Source of the DNA: Bacillota bacterium
Lineage (GTDB): Bacteria; Bacillota; Clostridia; Lachnospirales; Lachnospiraceae
DNA length: 13,804 nucleotides
Direction: 5' to 3'
Assembly: GCA_023425485.1 (NCBI GenBank)
Contig: JAFACO010000183.1
Coordinates: 1 to 13,804, forward strand
Positions 1 to 6,655 of this stretch are shown here, piece after piece; the first letter of the stretch is position 1; each line of letters starts with the position of its first letter. The position numbers were made by a program, and so were the translations under genes. Under the pieces are notes generated by a model. It saw only the letters and a program-made list of their open reading frames with translations. It was not told the DNA's origin and did not search any database.

Positions 1-771
1 CTCTAATACTGCTGCCTTCCCTAGTCCCATTTTTCTATAAGCTGGATCTGTAGCTACCGGTTCTATTACAGCATACCCTGCTTCGGGGTTATACCACATA
101 CCACAGTAAGAAGCAAAATTACCATCCGGTGCAACTACTGCTACCTTTAAACTTAAATCTACATTTGGTCGAAGCATTTCTTCTTTTGCTCCTTGTTCTT
201 CTTTCTCAGTGAATAAAAGCTCTCCTTCTCCATTCATCTCATGGTCAAAGCCCTTCCATAGAACACGACGATATTGATATAAGTCAAAAGTATCCTGCAT
301 AGTCGTAATGTGAAAACCGTCTGGCAATTTATATTCCGTTGGGGTTTGGTCACACAGGAAAACTGCATCGCCTTCCTTCTCTTCCGTAGCAACATACCCT
401 AACTTAGCAGCTACTTCCTGAAAGAATAAATCTCTATCTGCTATTACAATACCAAAGTTTTGATCCTTTGATAAATTTTCACTGGCATATATAAGCATAT
501 TACTTTTCAGGTTCATGTATTGGGGTAATGCTAAACAGAATGCACATCCTAATTGGCAATCGTAAGTTGCTAATCCAACAACTTCATTATTAATCTCCCA
601 CAAACCTATCTTACCTACAGAAGCCTTATCTAGATAAGAATGAGTAGTCATCCACTCCCACCTTGCATAGGTAAACTCTGCATAACCTAATTTAATAAAA
701 AACGACCTGACTTTATAATAATCCTCTGTGATACCAGCTTCATTTGTATAGTTTCTAAATGTTATTGACAA
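1..771 (-). CDS. GNAT-family N-acetyltransferase, partial (C terminus off the left edge)
   Basis: The reading frame is open from a TTG at 771 to the window edge (257 codons, C terminus missing). Start choice: GGGAGG at 785-780 lies about 7 bases upstream of the TTG. The ATG at 779 is in another frame and stops after five codons (MKACQ), so TTG is preferred. The last visible residues (about 239-257) contain VATDPAYRKMGLGKAA, which fits GNAT motif A, the R/Q-x-x-G-x-G/A loop that binds the acetyl-CoA pyrophosphate. The preceding segment resembles the beta strands before that motif. Residues 1-140 look like a degenerate N-terminal GNAT-like half, as in tandem-GNAT proteins of about 280-300 residues; that is inference from length and layout. 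The acceptor substrate cannot be read from the sequence. The gene appears monocistronic, from a promoter in the tandem repeat at 802-984. Confidence 0.85.
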   Translation of the reverse strand, partial: MSITFRNYTNEAGITEDYYKVRSFFIKLGYAEFTYARWEWMTTHSYLDKASVGKIGLWEINNEVVGLATYDCQLGCAFCLALPQYMNLKSNMLIYASENLSKDQNFGIVIADRDLFFQEVAAKLGYVATEEKEGDAVFLCDQTPTEYKLPDGFHITTMQDTFDLYQYRRVLWKGFDHEMNGEGELLFTEKEEQGAKEEMLRPNVDLSLKVAVVAPDGNFASYCGMWYNPEAGYAVIEPVATDPAYRKMGLGKAAVLE

Positions 772-801
772 GCTTTCATCCTCCCATTAAACCTTTTTGC
801 T

Positions 802-810
802 ATTATACCA
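802..810 (-). promoter_or_regulatory. Extended -10 promoter element of the GNAT gene
   Basis: The minus strand reads TGGTATAAT, a perfect extended -10 (TGN-TATAAT). The expected start near 795 gives a leader of about 24 bases with GGGAGG at 785-780, which is well placed for the TTG start at 771. There is no convincing -35 hexamer 17 bases upstream, as is common for extended -10 promoters. The element lies at the edge of the 87-bp repeat and recurs in copy 2 (897-889) and, as TGATATAAT, in the third partial copy (984-976). Confidence 0.6.
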
Positions 811-984
811 TGAACAAAAGTCCGTTCATGGTCTTGTTACTCCAATCGGCATTTGCAAGCAAGCTTGCAAATACCTCATTCCGTTTTCATTATACCATGA
901 ACAAAAGTCTGTTCATGGTCTTGTTACTCCAATCGGCATTTGCAAGCAAGCTTGCAAATACCTCATTCCGTTTTCATTATATCA
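802..984. repeat. Tandem 87-bp direct repeat, two full copies plus a stub
   Basis: Copy 1 is 802-888 and copy 2 is 889-975. They differ at one position I could find (C823 versus T910). A third copy starts at 976 and is lost within about 9 bases. Each unit holds two perfect inverted repeats. The first has 9-bp arms ACCATGAAC/GTTCATGGT (807-832; 894-919) with an 8-base loop. The second has 9-bp arms ATTTGCAAG/CTTGCAAAT with a 4-base loop CAAG (851-872; 938-959). Each unit also ends in an extended -10 on the minus strand. Because 87 is divisible by 3, frames stay open through the repeat and give spurious repetitive peptides; I see no ribosome binding site for them and do not call a gene. Confidence 0.9.
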
Positions 985-1377
985 ATTATAATGATAAAAC
1001 GATATTGCTATTTTGTTTTAACTTATTTTATATTGTAATTACATTTATTTTCCAAATAATTTTTAACTTTTTCTACCTTTATAGTAATTTTGAATATCAA
1101 TCAACAATTAGCTAATGATACTTTCTAGGGATCTTTTTCTCAATAATTTGAACCATTGGAGTCCATGCGATAATTCTAATTTACCCGAAGAATAAAAATT
1201 TGCAGAATTTTAAATATAAAAGACCGACACACTACGTTTATTTTGAATAAAGAATAAGCTTCTTTAGGCAAAACAAAATAGTAGGATGTCGGTCAAATTA
1301 TTTAGTAACATAAAATAATTATCAATTTCAATATTATTTATTTCATTACTATTATTTCATGATTAACTACTACACTC
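985..1377. other. AT-rich intergenic spacer without a recognisable gene
   Basis: This gap lies between the GNAT promoter repeat and the end of the MMPL gene. It is very AT-rich, with frequent stops, and I see no ORF with a ribosome binding site. Its only clear structure is the nested inverted repeat at 1222-1294. No transposase remnant or RNA gene is recognisable. Confidence 0.6.
1222..1294 (-). terminator. Nested inverted repeat, probable terminator of the MMPL gene
   Basis: The outer arms are GACCGACA (1222-1229) and TGTCGGTC (1287-1294), with an adjoining ACTA/TAGT pair offset by small bulges. Inside lies a hairpin AAAGAA-TAAGC-TTCTTT (about 1250-1266). Read on the minus strand, the outer stem is followed by a T-rich tract (TTTTATATTT). 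It lies 84 bases past the MMPL stop, so termination of that transcript is the simplest reading. The loop is unusually long for an intrinsic terminator, so a remnant of a small mobile element is the alternative. Confidence 0.45.
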
Positions 1378-4300
1378 TTATTCAACTTCCTGGTTATCAT
1401 TCTTTGAAAATAACCGGTTCATTCGATCTGGCATGGAAATCATCGCCGGCAGGAAAACTGGTAGCAATACAACACATAGTGCAATTAAGCCAATTATAAC
1501 GGTCACTGCCAGTTCAATTAGTAAGATAAGTCCTGAAGGTATTAAGGTTGCAAAGGTACCACCTAGAATAATTACTGCCCCCGTTACAACACCACCTATA
1601 TGTTTACAAGCTTTTATAATTCCTTCTCTTGGTGAACGGTCATGATATTCCATATAACGAACCATTAAAAAGATACTATAATCCACTCCTAATGCAACAA
1701 TTATAATAAAAGCAAAGAATGGTATAAAGGAATTGAGACCAGTATATCCCATGAGGTCGATAAATAACTTATTACTTAAGAATATTGCGGTATAATATGC
1801 TCCAATTAACGATGCTGTAATACAAATGGATGCCCAAAAGGAACGAATGACTACCAGTAATACCAGGAAGATTCCAATTAGAACAATTACAATCATCCTG
1901 CTTAAATCACCACTTAAAACTTCATTCATATCCTTTGTTGTTGCACTGGAGCCTGAAACTCCATATTCAGCATCCGATAATACGGTACCTTTTAAGGTAC
2001 TGGCAACAATATCATTTACTTGACCAACTACTTCAACCGCATCCATGGAATATGGATCATAGTCAAGTACCACCATTAACTTTGTAATTTTTCTATCTCC
2101 AGACATATATGTATTAAGTGCAATCTGATAATCTTCAGCAGATAGCGCTTCTTCTGGAATATAGAACGATTTCACAGAACTCAACTCTGATAGGAACTCG
2201 TTTGTTTTATTAAGACCGTCTGAAATCTGGCTTAAGCCGCTATTCACCTGACTCAACTGATCCCCAAAGGAACCAAATCCATTTAACCCATCGGACAATT
2301 GCTGCTGGCCTTCAGCCATCTGGGATAATCCATCTTCAACATTACCAAGATTGGTCACAATAGTTCCAATACCATCTGTTGCCTGGGATAACCCATTCTC
2401 CAGCTTAACAAGTCCGTCAGCCATTTGTGATAACCCACTACTCATTTGCTCCAGATTATCATTTGCTGTGGCAAATCCCAGGGTTACTGTATTATAATTA
2501 GTGTCTAATTGCTCCATGCCCTCAGGTGTTATTGCACTTAGGGAACTTACTAAAGCATTGAGTGTTTGACTCAACCCAATATAGTTCATGTCTGTAGACG
2601 AACCGGTATAGCTTGCACCTAAGGCTGTCACCATATTTTGAAGCATTACAAGTGTATCCTTTACTTGCAGCAAAGCCTTAGCTGTACTCTGATAACTACT
2701 GCCCATTTGTTCATAACCAGACTGCATTTGCTTATAACTATCTGATAAGGTCTTCACGCCTGCACTCATTACTTTTAAGTTACTTTCAATTGCTGTTAAT
2801 CCATTGCTAATGTTCTCTGAACTTACAGAGCCATCATTGATCCCGTCTTTTATCTGTTGCAATCCATCCGCTAAGGCAGAAACTCCAGTTTCCAACTCCT
2901 TCGTTCCATCCACCATTTGACTTACCTGTGAGAAATCAGCTGATGAAAGTTCTCCTTGCGCTAACTGCATTCCATCATAAATCTGGTCAACACCATCTTT
3001 GGTTTGTGTTAAGCCCTCGGATACTGTAATTAAATTATTACCCACATAGAAGGCTTCTATTTGTTTCCCCTCTGGCTGGGTTGCTGAAGACACTTTATTT
3101 ACACCATCAATGTTCTTTATTTTTTCTGTGAGTTCATCGATAATAGTTAAGGTCTGATTATTATTCAGCGTATTCTCACTTTCAATCACTACATTAAGGG
3201 GCATTGCCTGGCCTTTGCCAAAATGATCTGATAGGATATAGAACCCTTTGGCAGAATCAAATGACTCTCCAAGCTCTCCAACTGTATCAAAGTTCAGCTT
3301 TTGCTGATGGAAGATGATTGTTGGAACAATTAGAAGGAGGATAACAATTGAACAAAGTATCGGACGTTTTGTTGCTATGGTAGCTGCCTTATTCCATACT
3401 TTACTTTCATTGTGTCCGGAAGACTTTTTGGAAGGCCAGAACAGCTTTTCACCTAAGGTTTTCATCACAAATGGCGTTAAAGTAAGAATTTCAAGTAATA
3501 ATACCGTAGCTCCGATTACTACTACTATACCTGATTTGTATATCTCTGATTCTGCAAAGATTAAACTTAAGAAGGCAATAAATACCGTAAGTATGCTAAA
3601 TGCAATTGTTTTACCCGCTGTTTTATAAGTTTTATGGATTGCTTCGTCTATAGCCAATCCTTTGGCGAGTTCTTCTTTAAACCGATTAAAAAGAAGTATG
3701 TTATAGTCGGTACCAATACCAAAAAGTATTAAGACCAGCAACACTTGCGTCAGTGTTGTTACAGGAAAGTTGGCTTTATCTATAAGCTGTGCTGCTATTC
3801 CCATGGAACACAGGTATGTAATACCAACGGTTAACAGAGATATGATTGGTGTTGCAACGGATCGAAACATAATAATAAGGATAACAAGTATAAACACCAC
3901 TGTTAGAGCTGCACTTTTTTCTACTCCTGCTACCGAAGATTTTAAATAATCATCATTAATAAAATCTTCTCCGGTCAAATAATACTCTATATTCAAATTC
4001 GTAATTTTGCTTTCCAGACTGTCTTTAATCTCATCCACACTCTGGCCGCCCTTATCCAATTTAAATGCCACCATCAGAGTTGTGCCATCCTCTGAAATAA
4101 AATTACTTTTTGCTTCCGGCATGCTAAATGGGTCCATCATTTGTACAATACCAAGTTCCTCGCTACTGTCACTAATGGCTTTTACCGATGCTTCGATTTG
4201 AGTCATTTCCTCGTTTGTAATTTTATTTTCATTGTAAAATACGATTAAATCATTCGTACCTTTTGTAGCTTCCATTTTACCTAGTAATTCATCTGCAATC

Positions 4301-4443
4301 CTTGATGGGCTGTCATCACTGATAGGTGTCTGCCCTCTTTGCTGCAATATAGCGTTAGTATCCGGCTGAAATATCGTTAATAACGCTGCAGCAACAAGCC
4401 ATACAATAAGTATAATTGTCCTATACTTAATGATGTGTTTCAT
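1378..4443 (-). CDS. MMPL/RND-family membrane transporter with a central extracytoplasmic helical repeat domain
   Basis: This 1021-residue integral membrane protein has the two-bundle MMPL layout. TM1 is at about 8-25, followed by an extracytoplasmic porter-like domain. A TM cluster at about 177-335 contains GIGTDYNILLFNRF (D246-Y247). The second half has a TM cluster at about 850-1000 containing ALGVDYSIFLMVRY (D921-Y922). These two Asp-Tyr pairs match the proton-relay pairs of MmpL transporters. Between the bundles, about 480-750 is rich in SQMADGL / LSDGL-type repeats, like those of YhgE/Pip-like envelope proteins, and is predicted to be long extracellular helices. Start: ATG 4443 has AAGGGGG (4458-4452) 8 bases upstream. 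The longer frame from GTG 4503 lacks a ribosome binding site and would add 20 residues; ATG 4449 is too close to that site. Inference: export of a lipid or other hydrophobic compound under control of the divergent TetR. The substrate is unknown. Confidence 0.9.
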   Translation of the reverse strand: MKHIIKYRTIILIVWLVAAALLTIFQPDTNAILQQRGQTPISDDSPSRIADELLGKMEATKGTNDLIVFYNENKITNEEMTQIEASVKAISDSSEELGIVQMMDPFSMPEAKSNFISEDGTTLMVAFKLDKGGQSVDEIKDSLESKITNLNIEYYLTGEDFINDDYLKSSVAGVEKSAALTVVFILVILIIMFRSVATPIISLLTVGITYLCSMGIAAQLIDKANFPVTTLTQVLLVLILFGIGTDYNILLFNRFKEELAKGLAIDEAIHKTYKTAGKTIAFSILTVFIAFLSLIFAESEIYKSGIVVVIGATVLLLEILTLTPFVMKTLGEKLFWPSKKSSGHNESKVWNKAATIATKRPILCSIVILLLIVPTIIFHQQKLNFDTVGELGESFDSAKGFYILSDHFGKGQAMPLNVVIESENTLNNNQTLTIIDELTEKIKNIDGVNKVSSATQPEGKQIEAFYVGNNLITVSEGLTQTKDGVDQIYDGMQLAQGELSSADFSQVSQMVDGTKELETGVSALADGLQQIKDGINDGSVSSENISNGLTAIESNLKVMSAGVKTLSDSYKQMQSGYEQMGSSYQSTAKALLQVKDTLVMLQNMVTALGASYTGSSTDMNYIGLSQTLNALVSSLSAITPEGMEQLDTNYNTVTLGFATANDNLEQMSSGLSQMADGLVKLENGLSQATDGIGTIVTNLGNVEDGLSQMAEGQQQLSDGLNGFGSFGDQLSQVNSGLSQISDGLNKTNEFLSELSSVKSFYIPEEALSAEDYQIALNTYMSGDRKITKLMVVLDYDPYSMDAVEVVGQVNDIVASTLKGTVLSDAEYGVSGSSATTKDMNEVLSGDLSRMIVIVLIGIFLVLLVVIRSFWASICITASLIGAYYTAIFLSNKLFIDLMGYTGLNSFIPFFAFIIIVALGVDYSIFLMVRYMEYHDRSPREGIIKACKHIGGVVTGAVIILGGTFATLIPSGLILLIELAVTVIIGLIALCVVLLPVFLPAMISMPDRMNRLFSKNDNQEVE

Positions 4444-4507
4444 GTTCATATCCCCCTTCTGTCTATGTACAAGATATCCGATTTTGTACATGTTTCTAAA
4501 CACTGTG

Positions 4508-4536
4508 TTGTATTAGTGACACCAATGGATTATAAT
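4508..4536 (+). promoter_or_regulatory. Promoter of the TetR regulator at 4649
   Basis: TTGTAT (4508-4513), a 17-base spacer and TATAAT (4531-4536) form a near-consensus sigma-A promoter. Transcription should begin near 4543, giving a leader of roughly 105 bases that runs through the CCAACA/TGTTGG half-sites. Confidence 0.7.
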
Positions 4537-4557
4537 ATGCATTAAGGCGTATTACAA
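4529..4557 (-). promoter_or_regulatory. Promoter of the MMPL gene, interleaved with the TetR promoter
   Basis: On the minus strand, TTGTAA (4557-4552), a 17-base spacer and TATAAT (4534-4529) form a near-consensus promoter. Its -10 overlaps the -10 of the opposite promoter (4531-4536), so both polymerases should compete for the same DNA. The expected start near 4522 lies upstream of the GTG at 4503 and leaves an 80-base leader to ATG 4443. Confidence 0.7.
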
Positions 4558-4613
4558 CCAACAATGTTGGAAGCGGTTGCGAATAATCCAACACCAGGAT
4601 ATTCATTTGTTGG
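4558..4613. promoter_or_regulatory. Putative TetR operator region with CCAACA/TGTTGG half-sites
   Basis: A perfect 13-bp palindrome CCAACA-A-TGTTGG lies at 4558-4570, directly abutting the -35 of the MMPL promoter. The same half-sites recur as CCAACA at 4588-4593 and TGTTGG at 4608-4613, here 14 bases apart. Position between divergent regulator and target, plus dyad symmetry, is the usual picture for a TetR operator. Binding by the adjacent TetR is inference. Confidence 0.55.
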
Positions 4614-4648
4614 ACTTTAATAAAAATTTTAGAATTGGAGTAGAGAGG

Positions 4649-5230
4649 ATGGCTGAAGAAAAAGAAAATCGTAGAGTAAAACTCACAAAAATGATTCTAA
4701 AGAACAGTCTTGTAGAATTAATGAGAGAAAATTCTATTTCAAAAATATCCGTAAAAATGATTTGTGAAACAGCAGATGTCAACCGTAGTACCTTCTATGC
4801 TCACTATGTTGATCAATTTGCGTTACTAAAAGATATTGAACAGAATGCCTTTACCGAATTAAAAAAATATATTAATAAGCTTGAAAAACATTTACAGGAC
4901 AGAAATGATCAGAAAACCACTCAAGGTATTAAAGAAATCTTAGAGTATATTCAAAATAACGCTGATATATTTCGTGTTCTACTTAGTGATAATGGTGATT
5001 TAAAGTTCCAGAAAGACATTATGCTATGGATTCAAATGCAAACAATGGAAGATATTTGGCATGCGAAGAATTCTAATACTAAAATGAGGGATTATGTGCA
5101 AGGTTTTATGGCAACTGGTGCTTTAAATAGTATGCAAACCTGGCTGAAGAACGGTATGAAAGAATCTCCAGAAGAAATGGCGGAGTTTGTTAACAAGATT
5201 CTTTATAATGGTCTTTCTAGTTTTATTTAA
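4649..5230 (+). CDS. TetR/AcrR-family transcriptional regulator, likely repressor of the MMPL gene
   Basis: This 193-residue protein has a typical TetR length. The N-terminal DNA-binding domain covers about 10-60. Its helix-turn-helix runs ISVKMICETADVNRSTFYAHY (I33-Y53), and VNRSTFYAHY is a typical TetR recognition helix. The rest is all-helical ligand-binding/dimerisation domain; it resembles the TetR C-terminal families common in Firmicutes, but I cannot name the subfamily with certainty. Start: ATG 4649 has GGAG (4637-4640) 8 bases upstream. A frame extension to TTG 4577 would add 24 residues across the operator region and lacks a good ribosome binding site. The gene is divergent from the MMPL gene and shares its promoter region, so local repression and autoregulation are likely. 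The inducer is unknown. Confidence 0.9.
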   Translation: MAEEKENRRVKLTKMILKNSLVELMRENSISKISVKMICETADVNRSTFYAHYVDQFALLKDIEQNAFTELKKYINKLEKHLQDRNDQKTTQGIKEILEYIQNNADIFRVLLSDNGDLKFQKDIMLWIQMQTMEDIWHAKNSNTKMRDYVQGFMATGALNSMQTWLKNGMKESPEEMAEFVNKILYNGLSSFI

Positions 5231-5253
5231 GATAATATGTTAATTTAAGAATA

Positions 5254-5285
5254 ACTGGAGCTGCAGCTATATTCGCAGCTCCAGT
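5254..5285. terminator. Hairpin between convergent genes, probable bidirectional terminator
   Basis: A perfect 11-bp stem, ACTGGAGCTGC (5254-5264) with GCAGCTCCAGT (5275-5285), encloses a 10-base loop. It lies between the TetR stop (5230) and the stop of the convergent kinase gene (5296). The downstream tracts are only moderately T-rich (ATGTTTAC on plus, TATTCTTAAATT on minus), so efficiency is uncertain. Confidence 0.6.
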
Positions 5286-5295
5286 ATGTTTACAA

Positions 5296-6276
5296 CTAAA
5301 TTTGAAACCCTTTCAGCTCATTTATAATTCCCTCCAGATTATTCATTGCCCAGGAAGGGTCATTATTGTCTCTCAATCGACATTCGGTTGCAGCCATTAC
5401 ATGGTCTACACCACGATAAAGTATTCTTCTTAGTTCCCGATGCTCTGAGCAGAATAATTTACCATACCCTTCCCAATAAGCAGGATGCACCTTCATAAAG
5501 GTATGAATCCATTCCGATATTTCATCCCCCCAATAAGCACGCTCAGAATCCAAAATTCCACATACATGCCACTTACCGCTATCCTTATGTATCAGTATGT
5601 TTTTCTCCCACAGATCTCCATGGATTAAACGGGGTTTGTCTACTATATTCAGTATATCAACATAATCTTTAAATAACTCGATAAAACTATCTACTGTTGA
5701 ATACTCATATCCCATTTCCGACATATCATTTCTCATCCCCAATAGATATTCCATAAGATACTCACTCCAGGTATTGAATTGCTTTGCCGGACTTGGCGGT
5801 CCGAACTGTTCACCGGTTATACTGCTGATTTGCTTTGCAATCTCCCCTATCTCATACCATATTCGGCTATTTTCCTCTTCTGAAAGGGTATCCTTCATAC
5901 CTTCCCAATTAATTCCCTCTAGAAAAGTTTGTACAACATAGTCACGCTCACAGATTCTTCTGGTAAAATCCGCAAAAACCGTTTTAGGAAAGAAATCACC
6001 CATGGGCATAAGATAAGGCTGTATATTATATTCCCTGCGCATAAAAGCACGCTCATATAAACTCATACGTACAGTGCTGTGTGGAGATACCCGAAGAATA
6101 TATTTTCCTTCCGTAGTATATACCACAAAGGTATTGTTAAAGAATCCTCCTGCAATTTCTCGTACTTCAGTTACTGTTTTTCCCGTAAAAGCAGTATTGC
6201 ACATGCCATAAAGCTGCTCACTGGTAACTGCTTTTTGTAACCTGTCTTCCTCTGTATGTAATAGTGTAATTTTCAT
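5296..6276 (-). CDS. Aminoglycoside phosphotransferase (APH)-fold small-molecule kinase, substrate unknown
   Basis: This 326-residue cytoplasmic protein has the landmarks of the APH/choline-kinase superfamily. A nucleotide-binding strand-turn region, GGFFNNTFVVYTTEGKYILRV, lies at about 43-63, with K58 a candidate ATP-phosphate lysine. The catalytic loop is HGDLWEKNIL (H219, D221, N226), fitting H-x-D-x(4)-N. The metal-binding segment is GILDSERAYWGD (D243, E245). Start: ATG 6276 follows AGGAGG at about 5 bases. The family phosphorylates hydroxyls on antibiotics but also on choline, homoserine, methylthioribose and other metabolites. Nothing visible ties this protein to a known resistance enzyme, so no drug specificity is claimed. 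It stands alone with its own upstream region, facing a terminator hairpin. Confidence 0.85.
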   Translation of the reverse strand: MKITLLHTEEDRLQKAVTSEQLYGMCNTAFTGKTVTEVREIAGGFFNNTFVVYTTEGKYILRVSPHSTVRMSLYERAFMRREYNIQPYLMPMGDFFPKTVFADFTRRICERDYVVQTFLEGINWEGMKDTLSEEENSRIWYEIGEIAKQISSITGEQFGPPSPAKQFNTWSEYLMEYLLGMRNDMSEMGYEYSTVDSFIELFKDYVDILNIVDKPRLIHGDLWEKNILIHKDSGKWHVCGILDSERAYWGDEISEWIHTFMKVHPAYWEGYGKLFCSEHRELRRILYRGVDHVMAATECRLRDNNDPSWAMNNLEGIINELKGFQI

Positions 6277-6337
6277 TCGTACCTCCTAGTAAAAAGACAA
6301 TAAAATATTACTTTAAATTACATCATTCCTACCTACT

Positions 6338-6359
6338 TATGACAATGTCATATATTATA
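6338..6359 (-). promoter_or_regulatory. Putative operator and -10 element upstream of the kinase gene
   Basis: A perfect 7-1-7 palindrome, TATGACA-A-TGTCATA (6338-6352), directly follows a minus-strand TATAAT (6359-6354) and would cover the expected start site near 6347. That is a classic repressor position. I see no good -35. The sequence is not a standard Fur or PerR box, though the 7-1-7 geometry is similar, and the TGACA/TGTCA halves recall sites of BlaI/CopY-type repressors. The binding protein is unknown. Confidence 0.45.
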
Positions 6360-6516
6360 TATCATTTGGTTAAACTTAGCATAATCATTCCAAACATATA
6401 TCTCAGCCCACGCTACTAATTTACCAAATCTTCCGATATGATTCGTTTATTATATAATAAGAATGATTCCTATTTACTATCTAAATATATTAGTATACTA
6501 TTAATATTACATATAC

Positions 6517-6545
6517 TTCACATAATAAGTATAAAGTCTTTTAAT
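6517..6545 (+). promoter_or_regulatory. Possible promoter of the YdeI-like gene
   Basis: TTCACA (6517-6522), a 17-base spacer and TTTAAT (6540-6545) give a moderate sigma-A match. A start near 6552 would place both following inverted repeats in the mRNA leader. Many AT-rich alternatives exist here, so confidence is low. Confidence 0.35.
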
Positions 6546-6558
6546 GTGTAAATACATA

Positions 6559-6581
6559 ATTAACCTAATGTTACGGTTAAT
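6559..6581. repeat. 7-bp inverted repeat in the YdeI leader
   Basis: ATTAACC (6559-6565) and GGTTAAT (6575-6581) flank the 9-base spacer TAATGTTAC. It lies 6 bases upstream of the larger 14-bp inverted repeat and shares the GTTAC word with it. Confidence 0.5.
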
Positions 6582-6587
6582 AAATCT

Positions 6588-6629
6588 CTTGTAACATAGA
6601 ATAGGTTACTAACGCTTCTATGTTACAAG
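6588..6629 (+). promoter_or_regulatory. Perfect 14-bp inverted repeat just before the YdeI ribosome binding site
   Basis: CTTGTAACATAGAA (6588-6601) and TTCTATGTTACAAG (6616-6629) pair perfectly around a 14-base spacer. The right arm ends 11 bases before AAAGGAG (6641-6647). As RNA it would fold into a strong leader hairpin; as DNA it could be a spaced dyad operator. There is no T-tract after it, so it does not look like an intrinsic terminator. Confidence 0.6.
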
Positions 6630-6655
6630 GTAGATGATTGAAAGGAGTATGTCCT

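Larger units (their letters stand above)
6277..6655. other. AT-rich divergent intergenic region with several palindromes
   Basis: These 379 bases separate the kinase (minus) from the YdeI-like gene (plus). I find no ORF with a ribosome binding site. The region holds a 15-bp palindrome next to a minus-strand -10 (6338-6359), a 10-bp palindrome TAGTATACTA (6491-6500), a possible plus-strand promoter (6517-6545) and two inverted repeats in the YdeI leader (6559-6581, 6588-6629). Confidence 0.6.

Noticed and set aside
759..1115. Open frames across the tandem repeat encoding a repetitive peptide
   Set aside because: The repeat length (87) is a multiple of three, so any frame without a stop in one unit stays open. 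No ribosome binding site precedes the candidate starts, and the DNA has palindromes and promoter elements for the opposite strand.
4444..4503. Longer MMPL start at GTG 4503 (20 extra residues)
   Set aside because: No ribosome binding site precedes it, while AAGGGGG is well spaced for ATG 4443, and TM1 then begins a few residues in, as expected for this family.
6420..6480. Possible Fur-box-like AT-rich dyad near AAGAATGATTCC
   Set aside because: The match to GATAAT-type half-sites is poor and the region is so AT-rich that such words arise by chance.
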